Made by a program: the position numbers and the translations under genes. The notes beneath the pieces are model-generated. The model was not told the origin of the DNA and ran no database searches. It worked only from the letters and a program-made list of their open reading frames with translations. From Sphingobium xanthum (GTDB lineage: Bacteria; Pseudomonadota; Alphaproteobacteria; Sphingomonadales; Sphingomonadaceae), in contig NZ_JAHKKS010000001.1 in the NCBI RefSeq assembly GCF_019737615.1, forward strand, positions 186,001 through 250,000: DNA of 64,000 nt, read 5' to 3'. This document shows positions 43,104-51,160 of this stretch, piece by piece; the first letter of the stretch is position 1; each line of letters starts with the position of its first letter.

Positions 43104-44771
43104 ATGGCCAGCGCAGAGGAAGCAGCGCCCAAGCATCATGAAGCGACGCAGAGCGAGAAGCTGGTCATCACCGCCTCGTCGCTCGGCACCGTTTTCGAAT
43201 GGTATGATTTCTACCTTTACGGGCTGATGGCGACCTTCATCTCGAAGGTCTTCTTCGCGGGCGTCAACGAGACGACGGGCTTCATCCTGGCGCTGGGCGC
43301 GTTTGCTGCGGGCTTCGCGGTGCGGCCGTTCGGTGCGCTCGTCTTCGGGCGGATCGGCGATCTGGTCGGGCGCAAGAACACCTTCCTCGTGACGATGGGC
43401 ATCATGGGCCTCTCGACCTTCGCGGTCGGCCTGCTGCCCGGCTATGAGACGATCGGCATCGCCGCGCCGATCATCCTGGTCGCGCTGCGGCTGTTGCAGG
43501 GGCTGGCGCTGGGCGGCGAATATGGCGGCGCGGCGACCTATGTCGCGGAGCATGCGCCGAACAACAAGCGCGGCCTCTATACGAGTTTCATCCAGATTAC
43601 GGCGACTTTCGGCCTGTTCGCCGCCTTGCTGGTCGTCATCGGTTTGCGCACCGGCATGGGCGAGGAGAGCTTCAGTGCCTGGGGCTGGCGCGTGCCGTTC
43701 CTCGTCTCGATCCTGCTGCTCGGCATTTCGCTCTGGATCCGCATGCAACTGGCCGAAAGCCCCGTCTTTCAGAAGATGAAGGATGAGGGCACGACCTCCA
43801 AGGCGCCGCTGACCGAGGCCTTTGGAAAGTGGAGCAACCTGCGCTGGGTGCTGATCGCCCTGTTCGGCGCCGTCGCGGGTCAGGCGGTAGTCTGGTACAC
43901 CGGGCAGTTCTACGCGCTCTTCTATCTGGAGAAGATCCTCAAGGTGGATGGGGCGAGCGCCAACATCTATGTCGCGATTGCCCTCGCGCTGGCGACGCCG
44001 TTCTTCGTGTTCTTCGGCTGGCTGTCCGACAGGATCGGGCGGAAATACATCATCCTGGGTGGCTGCGCGCTGGCAGCGCTTACCTATTTTCCGACCTTCA
44101 GGGCGCTGTCCTCCGCCGCCAATCCGGCGCTCGCGGTGGCCGAGAGCAGCGCGCCGGTCCGCGTGACGGCCTATGACGGCGAATGTTCGTTCCAGTTCGA
44201 TCCGATCGGCCGGAACAAGTTCGACACGTCGAGCTGTGACATCGCCAAGGCCTATCTCGCGAAGAACGGCATCGACTATGAGAATGTCGAGGCGCCGTCC
44301 GGCACCATCGCGTCCGTCGCGATCGGCTCGACCGTGCTGACCGCGCCCGATCCGGCGCGGGTCACCGGCGCGGAACGAGCGGCGGCGATCACGGCCTATC
44401 AGGATGCACTGAAGGGCGCGCTCGACGATGCCGGCTACCCCGCCAAGGCCGATCCCGAGCAGGTCAACAAGCCGCTGGTCATCGCGATCCTCTTCTACCT
44501 CGTCTTCCTGGTGACCATGGTCTACGGGCCGATCGCCGCGATGCTGGTGGAGCTGTTCCCGAGCCGCATCCGCTACACCTCGATGTCGCTGCCCTATCAT
44601 ATCGGCAATGGCTGGTTCGGCGGCTTTCTGCCGACCACGGCCTTCGCGATGGTCGCGGCGACGGGGGATATCTATTACGGCCTCTGGTATCCGGTCGTGG
44701 TTGCGGTGCTGACCGTCATCATCGGGCTATTGTTCCTGCCCGAGACCTTCCGGCGGAACATCGATGGCTGA
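43104..44771 (+). CDS. MFS metabolite:H+ symporter (MHS family) with a large insertion
   Basis: A 555-residue transporter. The start of the MHS pattern is clear: SSLGTVFEWYDFYLYGLMAT, RPFGALVFGRIGDLVGRKNT, and LQGLALGGEYGGAATYVAEH. MHS carriers usually have about 430-450 residues; here roughly residues 335-452 are an extra, mostly polar segment placed between two TM helices in the second half, with two cysteines (GECSFQF and SSCDIAK) that could form a disulfide. C-terminal helices then resume (PLVIAILFYLVFLVTMVYGP). Substrates in the family are carboxylates, but the substrate here is unknown. Confidence 0.88.
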   Translation: MASAEEAAPKHHEATQSEKLVITASSLGTVFEWYDFYLYGLMATFISKVFFAGVNETTGFILALGAFAAGFAVRPFGALVFGRIGDLVGRKNTFLVTMGIMGLSTFAVGLLPGYETIGIAAPIILVALRLLQGLALGGEYGGAATYVAEHAPNNKRGLYTSFIQITATFGLFAALLVVIGLRTGMGEESFSAWGWRVPFLVSILLLGISLWIRMQLAESPVFQKMKDEGTTSKAPLTEAFGKWSNLRWVLIALFGAVAGQAVVWYTGQFYALFYLEKILKVDGASANIYVAIALALATPFFVFFGWLSDRIGRKYIILGGCALAALTYFPTFRALSSAANPALAVAESSAPVRVTAYDGECSFQFDPIGRNKFDTSSCDIAKAYLAKNGIDYENVEAPSGTIASVAIGSTVLTAPDPARVTGAERAAAITAYQDALKGALDDAGYPAKADPEQVNKPLVIAILFYLVFLVTMVYGPIAAMLVELFPSRIRYTSMSLPYHIGNGWFGGFLPTTAFAMVAATGDIYYGLWYPVVVAVLTVIIGLLFLPETFRRNIDG

Positions 44772-44790
44772 ATGGAGAGCGTGACACTCG

Positions 44791-45426
44791 CTAGAGCTTC
44801 GGGTTCCCCGCGCTCCACTTGACGCTGAGCTCGATGCCCTGACCGATCGGTAGCAGCACGGTCTGGAGGTCGCTCTTGGCCTGGACGGCAGCGCGATAGA
44901 GCCGCACGCTCTCCCGCGCACCCACGGGATCGATCATGTTGTCCGCGGCGATCACCGCCTCTTCCGAGAGCTTCGGATAGAAGGCCTCGAAGCAGGGGAG
45001 ATAGACGTCCTTCCAGATGTCGAGCAGCACGAGATCGAACGGGCCGTCGTCCGCTTCGATCATCGCGACGGCATCGCCTTGCCGGAAATCGACCACATCG
45101 ACGAGGCCTGCCTCGGCCAGCTTCTCGCGCGCATAGGCCTGCTTGTAGTCGGCCAGTTCCATGGTGATCAGGCTGGCGCCGACTTTCTTCGCGGCATCGG
45201 CGAGGATCAGCGTCGAATAGCCATAGCTGGTTCCGAGCTCGAGGATGCGCTTGGGCTGGCGGGCGAGGACCATGGCATGGAGGAATGCGCCGACTTCCTC
45301 GCCTACCGGCAGCAGCAGGTCGTCGCGCGAAACCGGCGTGCGGGTGTTGAACAGGCTGCGCTCGCCGTCGAGCCGCTGCTGATAGCTTTCGAACACGGCT
45401 GCGACGGCGGGATCGTCGAAAATCAT
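44791..45426 (-). CDS. SAM-dependent O-methyltransferase
   Basis: A 211-residue class I methyltransferase of the catechol/caffeoyl-CoA O-methyltransferase family. SAM motif I ILELGTSYGYSTLILA, motif DLVLLDIWKDVYLPCFEAFY with the metal-binding Asp, and AADNMIDPVGARESV with the second D-N pair. GGAGAGG lies 3-4 bases before the ATG at 45426. It follows the acetovanillone-type cluster by 104 bases in the same direction, so it may methylate a phenolic substrate or intermediate of that pathway; this is inference from position. Confidence 0.85.
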   Translation of the reverse strand: MIFDDPAVAAVFESYQQRLDGERSLFNTRTPVSRDDLLLPVGEEVGAFLHAMVLARQPKRILELGTSYGYSTLILADAAKKVGASLITMELADYKQAYAREKLAEAGLVDVVDFRQGDAVAMIEADDGPFDLVLLDIWKDVYLPCFEAFYPKLSEEAVIAADNMIDPVGARESVRLYRAAVQAKSDLQTVLLPIGQGIELSVKWSAGNPKL

Positions 45427-45530
45427 GGGCCTCTCCAGACTCGCGGGGCGATTGTCCGGGTCAGTCTCCGTCAGTTTCCGCCGGTGCGCCAGAGGAAAGA
45501 CGGATCGGCCCGCCTTTCTATCGATACGCC

Positions 45531-46379
45531 TTAATCGATGAGGCCGAGCGCTGCGATCTCGCCGAGGCCGTCGATCACGCGATGCGGCCGGCGCTCGATG
45601 GGCTGGGCGGCCCATTCGGCAGCGGAGGTCGTGCCGGTCGTGACGCCGATGCCCATGGCGCCGCCGGAGCGGGCCATTTCGGTCTCGACCTTGGGATCGT
45701 CGCCGATCACCACGACACCCTCGACCGGGACGCCAAGCCTGGCAGCGACGAAACGCATGGCATGCAGCGAGGGCTTGCCGGTCACTTCCGGCTCCGCGCC
45801 GGTAACGCGGGCGATGGCGCCGCCGATCGCGCAGCTATAGCCGAAGGCGCGGCCGCTCTGCGAAGCGAAGAACGGCACGTCCGAAGCGGAAAAGAGCGTG
45901 GCACCGCCCAACACCGCTTCGCAGGCCGCGTGAATGTCCGGCATGCCGCAATCGGGGTGCCAGGCGACATAGACCGCGTCGGCCTTCACGTCGCCGTCTT
46001 CGCCGGGGCGGACGGTCGCGATGCCGTCGCCGTTCAGCGCATCGACGACGCCCTGCGTGCCGAGCACGAGGACGCGCCCGAAGCCGCGATCCTGGAAGAC
46101 CTTGGCGGCGACGCTGTTCGGCGTGAACAAATGATCGTCCGGGATCGGCAGGCCGAGCGCGCGGAGGCGTGGGCCCTGTTGGGACGACGGATAGGCGCTG
46201 CCATTGGTGAGCGCGAGATAGGGGATGCCGCGCGCCTGCAGATCGTTCAGCAGCTCGATGGCGCCATCCAGCAGCTTGTAGCCGCCGAGGTTGCGATCGC
46301 TGAGGATCAGCGTGCCGTCGAGATCGAACATGAAGCCCTGGGCGGGGCGGAGTGCTTCGGTGAACAGGGCGGCGGTCAT
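45531..46379 (-). CDS. acvF: HAD-family phosphatase (AcvF-like)
   Basis: A 282-residue NagD/p-nitrophenylphosphatase-type HAD enzyme. Nucleophile motif FDLDGTLILSD with D19 and D21, motif II ALTNGSAYPSSQ, and motif IV VVIGDDPKVETEM. It is the last of six genes whose order (split PEP-synthase-like kinase, biotin carrier, biotin carboxylase, carboxyltransferase, phosphatase) matches the acv system, where a phosphatase removes the phosphate placed on the phenol. The symbol is assigned by synteny and family, not by a sequence search. Confidence 0.78.
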   Translation of the reverse strand: MTAALFTEALRPAQGFMFDLDGTLILSDRNLGGYKLLDGAIELLNDLQARGIPYLALTNGSAYPSSQQGPRLRALGLPIPDDHLFTPNSVAAKVFQDRGFGRVLVLGTQGVVDALNGDGIATVRPGEDGDVKADAVYVAWHPDCGMPDIHAACEAVLGGATLFSASDVPFFASQSGRAFGYSCAIGGAIARVTGAEPEVTGKPSLHAMRFVAARLGVPVEGVVVIGDDPKVETEMARSGGAMGIGVTTGTTSAAEWAAQPIERRPHRVIDGLGEIAALGLID

Positions 46380-46394
46380 GGTAATCTCTCTTTC

Positions 46395-46512
46395 GAGCCC
46401 CTCCCCTTCAGGGGAGGGGTTGGGGTGGGGAGGGGCGGTGCCGTTTGATCGCTTCGCGAGCGATGCGGCGCATCGCCCCCACCCCGTTCCCCTCCCCTGA
46501 AGGGGAGGGGCT
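46395..46512. repeat. Family A intergenic inverted repeat (carboxyltransferase-phosphatase gap)
   Basis: Arms 46395-46430 and 46476-46512, each with CCCCTCCCCTTCAGGGGAGG or its complement plus a GGGGTGGGG extension; 45 bases between. Confidence 0.85.
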
Positions 46513-46521
46513 TATGAAAAT

Positions 46522-47988
46522 TCACCCGTAGCTCTCCAGCTCCAGCTTGAAGCCCGGCTTCTGAACTGCGATGCGCGTCATGTCGTTGCGCGCGATCAGC
46601 TTGCGGATGAGGTCCATCGCCGGACGCAGGGCCGGGTCGTAATGGCGCGGTGCCGGGCCGGCAGCCTGCATCGCATCGACCTGGCCGGCGGGCATCGTCG
46701 CGCGCAGCAGGAATTCCTCGTCCGACAGGTTCGCGCCGATGCGTTTGCGCAAGGTGGGAAGGTCGGCCTGGCCGGGTTCGGCCGCCAGTTCCTTGGTGCG
46801 TGGCATGGCCATGATGCGATCGAGCACGTCCGGCGCGATCGGCTGGTTGGGCCGGCCGAACTTGCCGAGCGCATAGCGGATCACCTCGTCCGGCACGACG
46901 CTGTAGCGCTCGGTGCCGGTGACGTTCATCACCGCCTGCGTCATCACCATCTGCGCGAAGGGCGTCATCACGATCGGCCAGCCAAGCTCCTCGCGCACGC
47001 GGCCAAGTTCCTCGACGACCGCGCCTTCCAGATGCGGCACGCGATGATCGGCGAGGTGGCGGCGCATCGTGCCGACCATGCCGCCGGGCAGCTGATGCTG
47101 GAGATAGGCGGCATCATAGGCCATGGGTTGGCCCGAAGGCAGGCCCTCGGCCTGCGCCATCTCCGTGAAATAGCGGCTGACATGCGCCAGCGCCTCGTCG
47201 TCGATATCGACGGTGTGGCCGAGCGCGCGCAGGTTCGCGATCACGCGCTCGAGCGGTGGGTTGGACGTTCCGTCGCCGAGCGCGCCGCTGGCGCCTTGCA
47301 ACGTCTCCACGCCCATGTCGGCGGCTTCATAATAGCTCTGCTCGGCCAGCCCGATCGTGCAATGCGCGTGCAGCTCCAGCGGCTTGTCCCCGATTTCCGC
47401 GAGGATGGCGGGGATCAGCGTACGCGCGCGCTTGGGCGAGAGGAGCCCGCCGGCATCCTTGATGTAGAGCGCGTCGATATCGGGGCAGGCGGCCATTTTG
47501 CGCGCGCATTCAGCATAATGCGCGTCGTCGTGGATGGGGCTCAAGGTGAAGACCAGCGCACCGACGACATAGGCGCTGCCGTCCGCCTTGATCATCCGCG
47601 CCACTTCGACATTGGCGTCGGCATCGTTGTTCGGGTCGGCGAGCGCGAAGCGGCCGATGCCGTTCTTCATGAGCGTGCGGAACGCCAGCGCCATGAAGTC
47701 CGGCGAGGCCGTCTCCCAGGCGATGAAGCGGAAGCCGGTGGAGAGGAATTGCAGCGGCGTCGTGGGGCAGGCGGCCGCCATGAGGCGGATGCGCTCCCAC
47801 GGGTCCTCCTGCTTGTAGCGCACCGCCACGCCCATATGGGTGGAGGTGGTGAAATCGATCGCCTTGAAGCCGACGCGCTCCATCATCGGGGCGATGGTGA
47901 GGGTGCGGGCCGTGTCGACGCCGAGCGCCGCCCACAGGCATTGATTGCCGTCGCGCAGCGACGTTTCGACGAGTTGGATATTGGCCAT
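46522..47988 (-). CDS. Biotin-dependent carboxyltransferase subunit (acetovanillone carboxylase type)
   Basis: A 488-residue protein of the pyruvate carboxylase/oxaloacetate decarboxylase carboxyltransferase (HMGL-like TIM barrel) family. It begins VETSLRDGNQCLWAALGVDT with the LRDGxQ motif, carries the likely carbamylated lysine in ALYIKDAGGLLSPKRA, and the metal ligands ELHAHCTIGLA. The C-terminal part resembles the PYC_OADA domain. There is no biotin domain; the carrier is a separate gene (49640). In acv/hpe-type systems this subunit carboxylates the acetyl methyl group of a phosphorylated acetophenone; the specificity here is inferred. Confidence 0.82.
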   Translation of the reverse strand: MANIQLVETSLRDGNQCLWAALGVDTARTLTIAPMMERVGFKAIDFTTSTHMGVAVRYKQEDPWERIRLMAAACPTTPLQFLSTGFRFIAWETASPDFMALAFRTLMKNGIGRFALADPNNDADANVEVARMIKADGSAYVVGALVFTLSPIHDDAHYAECARKMAACPDIDALYIKDAGGLLSPKRARTLIPAILAEIGDKPLELHAHCTIGLAEQSYYEAADMGVETLQGASGALGDGTSNPPLERVIANLRALGHTVDIDDEALAHVSRYFTEMAQAEGLPSGQPMAYDAAYLQHQLPGGMVGTMRRHLADHRVPHLEGAVVEELGRVREELGWPIVMTPFAQMVMTQAVMNVTGTERYSVVPDEVIRYALGKFGRPNQPIAPDVLDRIMAMPRTKELAAEPGQADLPTLRKRIGANLSDEEFLLRATMPAGQVDAMQAAGPAPRHYDPALRPAMDLIRKLIARNDMTRIAVQKPGFKLELESYG

Positions 47989-48029
47989 CGGCTTTCCGAA
48001 TTCTGTCCTATCTAAATCGCCCTACGCTG

Positions 48030-48111
48030 TGTTCCTGCGAAGGCAGGAACCCAGGGCGCAGCAGCGTAACGTCCGGCTCAGCCGCCCTGGGCTCCTGCCT
48101 GTGCAGGAGCA
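48030..48111. repeat. Family B intergenic inverted repeat (biotin carboxylase-carboxyltransferase gap)
   Basis: TTCCTGCGAAGGCAGGAACC with following CAGGGCGC is answered by GCCGCCCTGGGCTCCTGCCT and GTGCAGGAGC. Each end is a small hairpin and the two ends pair with each other, a layout like family A with unrelated sequence. Confidence 0.75.
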
Positions 48112-48134
48112 CTGGTTTTGCGGCGCACGCAATG

Positions 48135-49484
48135 TCATCCACTCTTCGCCGCCCGCCGCGCGAGAAATCCGGTGTCCACGCCGCCCGTCTCGAAATCGGG
48201 ATCGGCCAGACTCTCTGCCTGAAAGGCGATGTTGGTCGAGACGCCTTCGATGCGGGTTTCACGCAGCGCGCCTTTGAGGCGATCCAGTGCCGTCCCGCGA
48301 TCCGGGCCATGCGCGATGATCTTGGCGACCATCGAGTCATAGAAAGGCGGGATCTTCGCGCCATCGACGATATGCGTGTCGACGCGGATGCCGTTGCCCT
48401 GCGGCCAGCTGACCGCCGAGACGGTGCCGGGCGAGGGCATGAAGTCGCGCGCCGGGTCCTCGGCATTGACGCGGATCTCGATCGCCGCGCCGTCGATGCG
48501 GATATCCTCCTGGCCGAAGCGCAGGCCCTCTCCGTTGGCGATGGCGATCTGCTCGGCGATGAGGTCGACGCCCGTGACCATCTCGGTCACCGGATGCTCG
48601 ACCTGGATGCGGGCATTCATTTCCAGGAAGTAGAACTGGTTGCGCGCGACGTCGTAGAGGAACTCGACCGTCCCGGCGCCGCGATAGTCCAGCCGCGCGG
48701 CGAAGCGCACGGCCGCCTCGTGCATCTGCGCGCGGATATCGTCTGGCAGATGGGGGGCAGGGGTCTCCTCGATCAGCTTCTGGTAACGGCGCTGCACCGA
48801 GCAATCGCGCTCGCCCAGATGGACGACCTTGCCGGCGCCGTCGCCCAGCACCTGCACCTCGACATGGCGGCCCTGCGCCACATAGCGCTCCAGATAGACG
48901 CGCGCGTCGCCGAACGCGGCGCCGGCTTCGGCCGAGGCCATGTCCATCGTCGCGGTCAGGTCCTTGAGATCCTCGACCAGCTTCATGCCGCGCCCGCCGC
49001 CGCCGCCGACGGCCTTCACGAGGATCGGTGCGCCGATCTCCTCGGCGAGCTTTTGCGCCTCCGCCATGCTGTCCACCGGACCGCCCGGCACGACCGGCAC
49101 GTTTGCGGCGATCGCCTCGGTCCGGGCGCGCAGCTTGTCGCCCACGGCTTCGATCTGCTTGGCCGTGGGGCCGATGAAGATGATGCCTTCATGTTCGCAG
49201 AGCTGCGCCAGCGCTGCCCGCTCGGAGAGGAAGCCATAGCCCGGATGGATGGCGTCGCAGCCCGATCCAAGCGCGGCCTGCACGATCGTCTCCACGCGCA
49301 AATAGCTATCGCCCGGCCGCGCGGGGCCGATGCAGAGCGCGCGGTCGGCCATTTGCGCGCCGAGCGAACCGCGATCCGCCTCGGACACGGCAAGCACCGT
49401 CTCCAGGCCGAGCTTCTGCGCCGTGCGGATGATTCGCACGGCGATCTCGCCGCGATTGGCGATGAGGATACGGCGGATGGTCAT
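48135..49484 (-). CDS. Biotin carboxylase subunit (acetovanillone carboxylase type)
   Basis: A 449-residue ATP-grasp biotin carboxylase, same length as AccC: RILIANRGEIAVRIIRTAQK, PGYGFLSERAALA, ATP loop KAVGGGGGRGMK, and the catalytic EMNARIQVEHPVTE. It charges the biotin carrier with bicarbonate and ATP. The start at 49484 is MTIRRIL; the frame beyond enters a repeat element. It could be mistaken for AccC, but it lies between a carrier gene and a dedicated carboxyltransferase in the acv-like series. Confidence 0.88.
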   Translation of the reverse strand: MTIRRILIANRGEIAVRIIRTAQKLGLETVLAVSEADRGSLGAQMADRALCIGPARPGDSYLRVETIVQAALGSGCDAIHPGYGFLSERAALAQLCEHEGIIFIGPTAKQIEAVGDKLRARTEAIAANVPVVPGGPVDSMAEAQKLAEEIGAPILVKAVGGGGGRGMKLVEDLKDLTATMDMASAEAGAAFGDARVYLERYVAQGRHVEVQVLGDGAGKVVHLGERDCSVQRRYQKLIEETPAPHLPDDIRAQMHEAAVRFAARLDYRGAGTVEFLYDVARNQFYFLEMNARIQVEHPVTEMVTGVDLIAEQIAIANGEGLRFGQEDIRIDGAAIEIRVNAEDPARDFMPSPGTVSAVSWPQGNGIRVDTHIVDGAKIPPFYDSMVAKIIAHGPDRGTALDRLKGALRETRIEGVSTNIAFQAESLADPDFETGGVDTGFLARRAAKSG

Positions 49485-49494
49485 GGGCTTCTCA

Positions 49495-49617
49495 ATCCTC
49501 CCCGGCACGGGGAGGGGGACCAGCGAAGCTGGTGGAGGGGGTTTGCCGACTTTGCTTAACGCAGAAAGGCCCCTCCACCATGCTGCGCATGGTCCCCCTC
49601 CCCGTGCCGGGGAGGAT
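49495..49617. repeat. Family C intergenic inverted repeat (carrier-carboxylase gap)
   Basis: Left end ATCCTCCCCGGCACGGGGAG then GGGGACCAGCGAAGCTGGTG; right end CACCATGCTGCGCATGGTCC then CCCTCCCCGTGCCGGGGAGG. The ends pair as an outer stem, and each contains inner hairpins. Confidence 0.85.
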
Positions 49618-49639
49618 CTTGTGGTTGATCTGCGCCACC

Positions 49640-50110
49640 TCAGCTCTCCGGCCGAACCAGCAGCAGCACTTCGCCATGCTCCACAAGCTCGCCATTCTGG
49701 CCGAGGATCTCGACGACCTCGCCCTTCACGCCGGCGGGCACCGAGTTCATGAGCTTCATGACCTCGACGATGCCGATCACCGTCTCGGTATCGACCTTCG
49801 AGCCGACCTCGACGAACGACGGCTCGCCCGGCTTGGGCGCGCGATAATAGATGCCGAGCAACGGCGACTTCACCTCGACGAGGCCGGCCTCCGTACTGCG
49901 CCGCGCCTGCGCCGTGGGCGCTGCCGGTGCTACTGCTGGAGCGGCCGGTGCCGGCGCTGGCGCCGCAGCCTGTCGCGCCGGGCGAGGCGCGCCCGATCCG
50001 CCGCGCTCAAGCTCAAGCTTCAATCCGTCGACTTCGAGCACGAGCCGGTCGAAGGACGAGCCTTCGAGCAGCTTCATGATCTCCTCGACATCCTTGGCCG
50101 TGAGGCTCAT
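49640..50110 (-). CDS. Biotin carboxyl carrier protein
   Basis: A 156-residue AccB-like carrier: an N-terminal helical part, an Ala/Pro linker of about 30 residues (PAPAPAAPAVAPAAP), and a lipoyl/biotinyl domain with the biotin site EVMK119LMN (the V-M-K-L variant of AMKMM, as in AccB proteins). The start at 50110 overlaps the upstream kinase subunit gene by 4 bases. It links the biotin carboxylase and carboxyltransferase reactions of the proposed acetophenone-type carboxylase. Confidence 0.9.
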   Translation of the reverse strand: MSLTAKDVEEIMKLLEGSSFDRLVLEVDGLKLELERGGSGAPRPARQAAAPAPAPAAPAVAPAAPTAQARRSTEAGLVEVKSPLLGIYYRAPKPGEPSFVEVGSKVDTETVIGIVEVMKLMNSVPAGVKGEVVEILGQNGELVEHGEVLLLVRPES

Positions 50111-51147
50111 CCCTTGCGTCCCCCGAAAATCGTCATGACATGTTTGAGTGGATTGGCTTCCGTGCCGGTCACGGGCTTGGCGTCCCTGGCGGACCAGACC
50201 GTTTCGGGCCGGCTCTGCAGCAGCAGCAGCTTGCCCGCCTTGTCCATCGCCCATTCGATGTCCTGCGGACGGCCATAATGCCGCTCGATCTTGCGGCCGA
50301 CTCCGCGCAGCGTCTGCAATTCATCGTCGGAGAGACAGGGCTGCGTGCGCATCTCGCTCTCCAGCGCTTCGTCGACGATGCCGCCGCCCGGTGCGGGAAC
50401 CTGGCGGATATGCTTGTCGCTGATATCGCGCACCGAAATCTCGCCGGTGATCTTGCCTATCACCCAGCGGTCCGGCGTCACTTCGCCCGAGACGACCGCC
50501 GAGCCGAGGCCCCAGGCGCCCTCGATCGTGATGACCGACTTGTCGCCCGTGGTAGGCGAGCGGGTGAACATGACGCCGGCCGTGCGTGCATCGACCATCG
50601 TCTGCACCACCACGGCCATGGCGACGCCGTCCTCGGGCAGGCCATGTTTGCGGCGATAGGTGATGGATTCGACCGAATAGAGGCTGCCCCAGCATTCGCG
50701 GACGCGATGCACCGTGTCCTGCGCGTCGAGTACCCAGAGGAACGTGTCCTGAAGGCCCGCGAAGCTGGCGTCCTCGGCGTCCTCGGTGGTGGCCGAAGAG
50801 CGCACGGCGACGGTCGTCGCGCCGAGCCTGGCATGCGCGTCGATGATCGCTTGCTCGACTTCAGGCGGCAGCGCCTCTTCCTCGACCCGCTTGCGCAGCG
50901 TCCTGGACACCGCCGTCACGGCATCGAGATCGTTCTCGTCCAGGGGCTCGATCAGCGCGCGCACCGGCGAGCGCTCCTCCAGCGCCTTCAGAAACTGCTC
51001 GAACGCCGCCGTCGTCACCACGAAACCGGGCGGCACGTCGATGCCCGCATGGGTCAGCTCGCCGAGGCTCGCGCCCTTGCCACCCACCGTGGGGCGATCG
51101 CCTATGCGCAGGTCGGCAAACCAGCCGATCGCGTCGGTCGCACTCAT
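50107..51147 (-). CDS. PEP-synthase-like kinase subunit, ATP-grasp (PEP/pyruvate-binding) domain
   Basis: A 346-residue protein equal to the N-terminal, ATP-binding part of PEP synthase: GGKGASLGELTHAGIDVPPG, AVRSSATTEDAEDASFAG, VVVQTMVDARTAGVMFTRSP and the C-terminal DIEWAMDKAGKLLLLQSRPE. The phosphohistidine domain is missing and is supplied by the gene upstream (51161-53002), 13 bases away. This split is shared with phenylphosphate synthase and with the AcvAB and HpeHI aryl kinases, so phosphorylation of a phenolic hydroxyl is the likely reaction. Confidence 0.86.
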   Translation of the reverse strand: MSATDAIGWFADLRIGDRPTVGGKGASLGELTHAGIDVPPGFVVTTAAFEQFLKALEERSPVRALIEPLDENDLDAVTAVSRTLRKRVEEEALPPEVEQAIIDAHARLGATTVAVRSSATTEDAEDASFAGLQDTFLWVLDAQDTVHRVRECWGSLYSVESITYRRKHGLPEDGVAMAVVVQTMVDARTAGVMFTRSPTTGDKSVITIEGAWGLGSAVVSGEVTPDRWVIGKITGEISVRDISDKHIRQVPAPGGGIVDEALESEMRTQPCLSDDELQTLRGVGRKIERHYGRPQDIEWAMDKAGKLLLLQSRPETVWSARDAKPVTGTEANPLKHVMTIFGGRKG

Positions 51148-51160
51148 CGTTTTCAACTCC

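Noticed and set aside
43071..44600. 509-residue minus-strand open frame opposite the MHS transporter
   Set aside because: Charged low-complexity translation, no domain; the plus strand encodes a clear transporter.
7264..49617. Recurring GC-rich repeats as a CRISPR array or IS elements
   Set aside because: The copies are isolated inverted repeats with variable loops, not regularly spaced direct repeats, and contain no cas or transposase genes.
46522..50110. Carrier, carboxylase and carboxyltransferase as acetyl-CoA carboxylase, pyruvate carboxylase or a sodium-pump decarboxylase
   Set aside because: The carboxyltransferase is of the PYC/OADA type, not AccAD; there is no membrane decarboxylase subunit; and the split PEP-synthase-like kinase and phosphatase point to the acv-type system.
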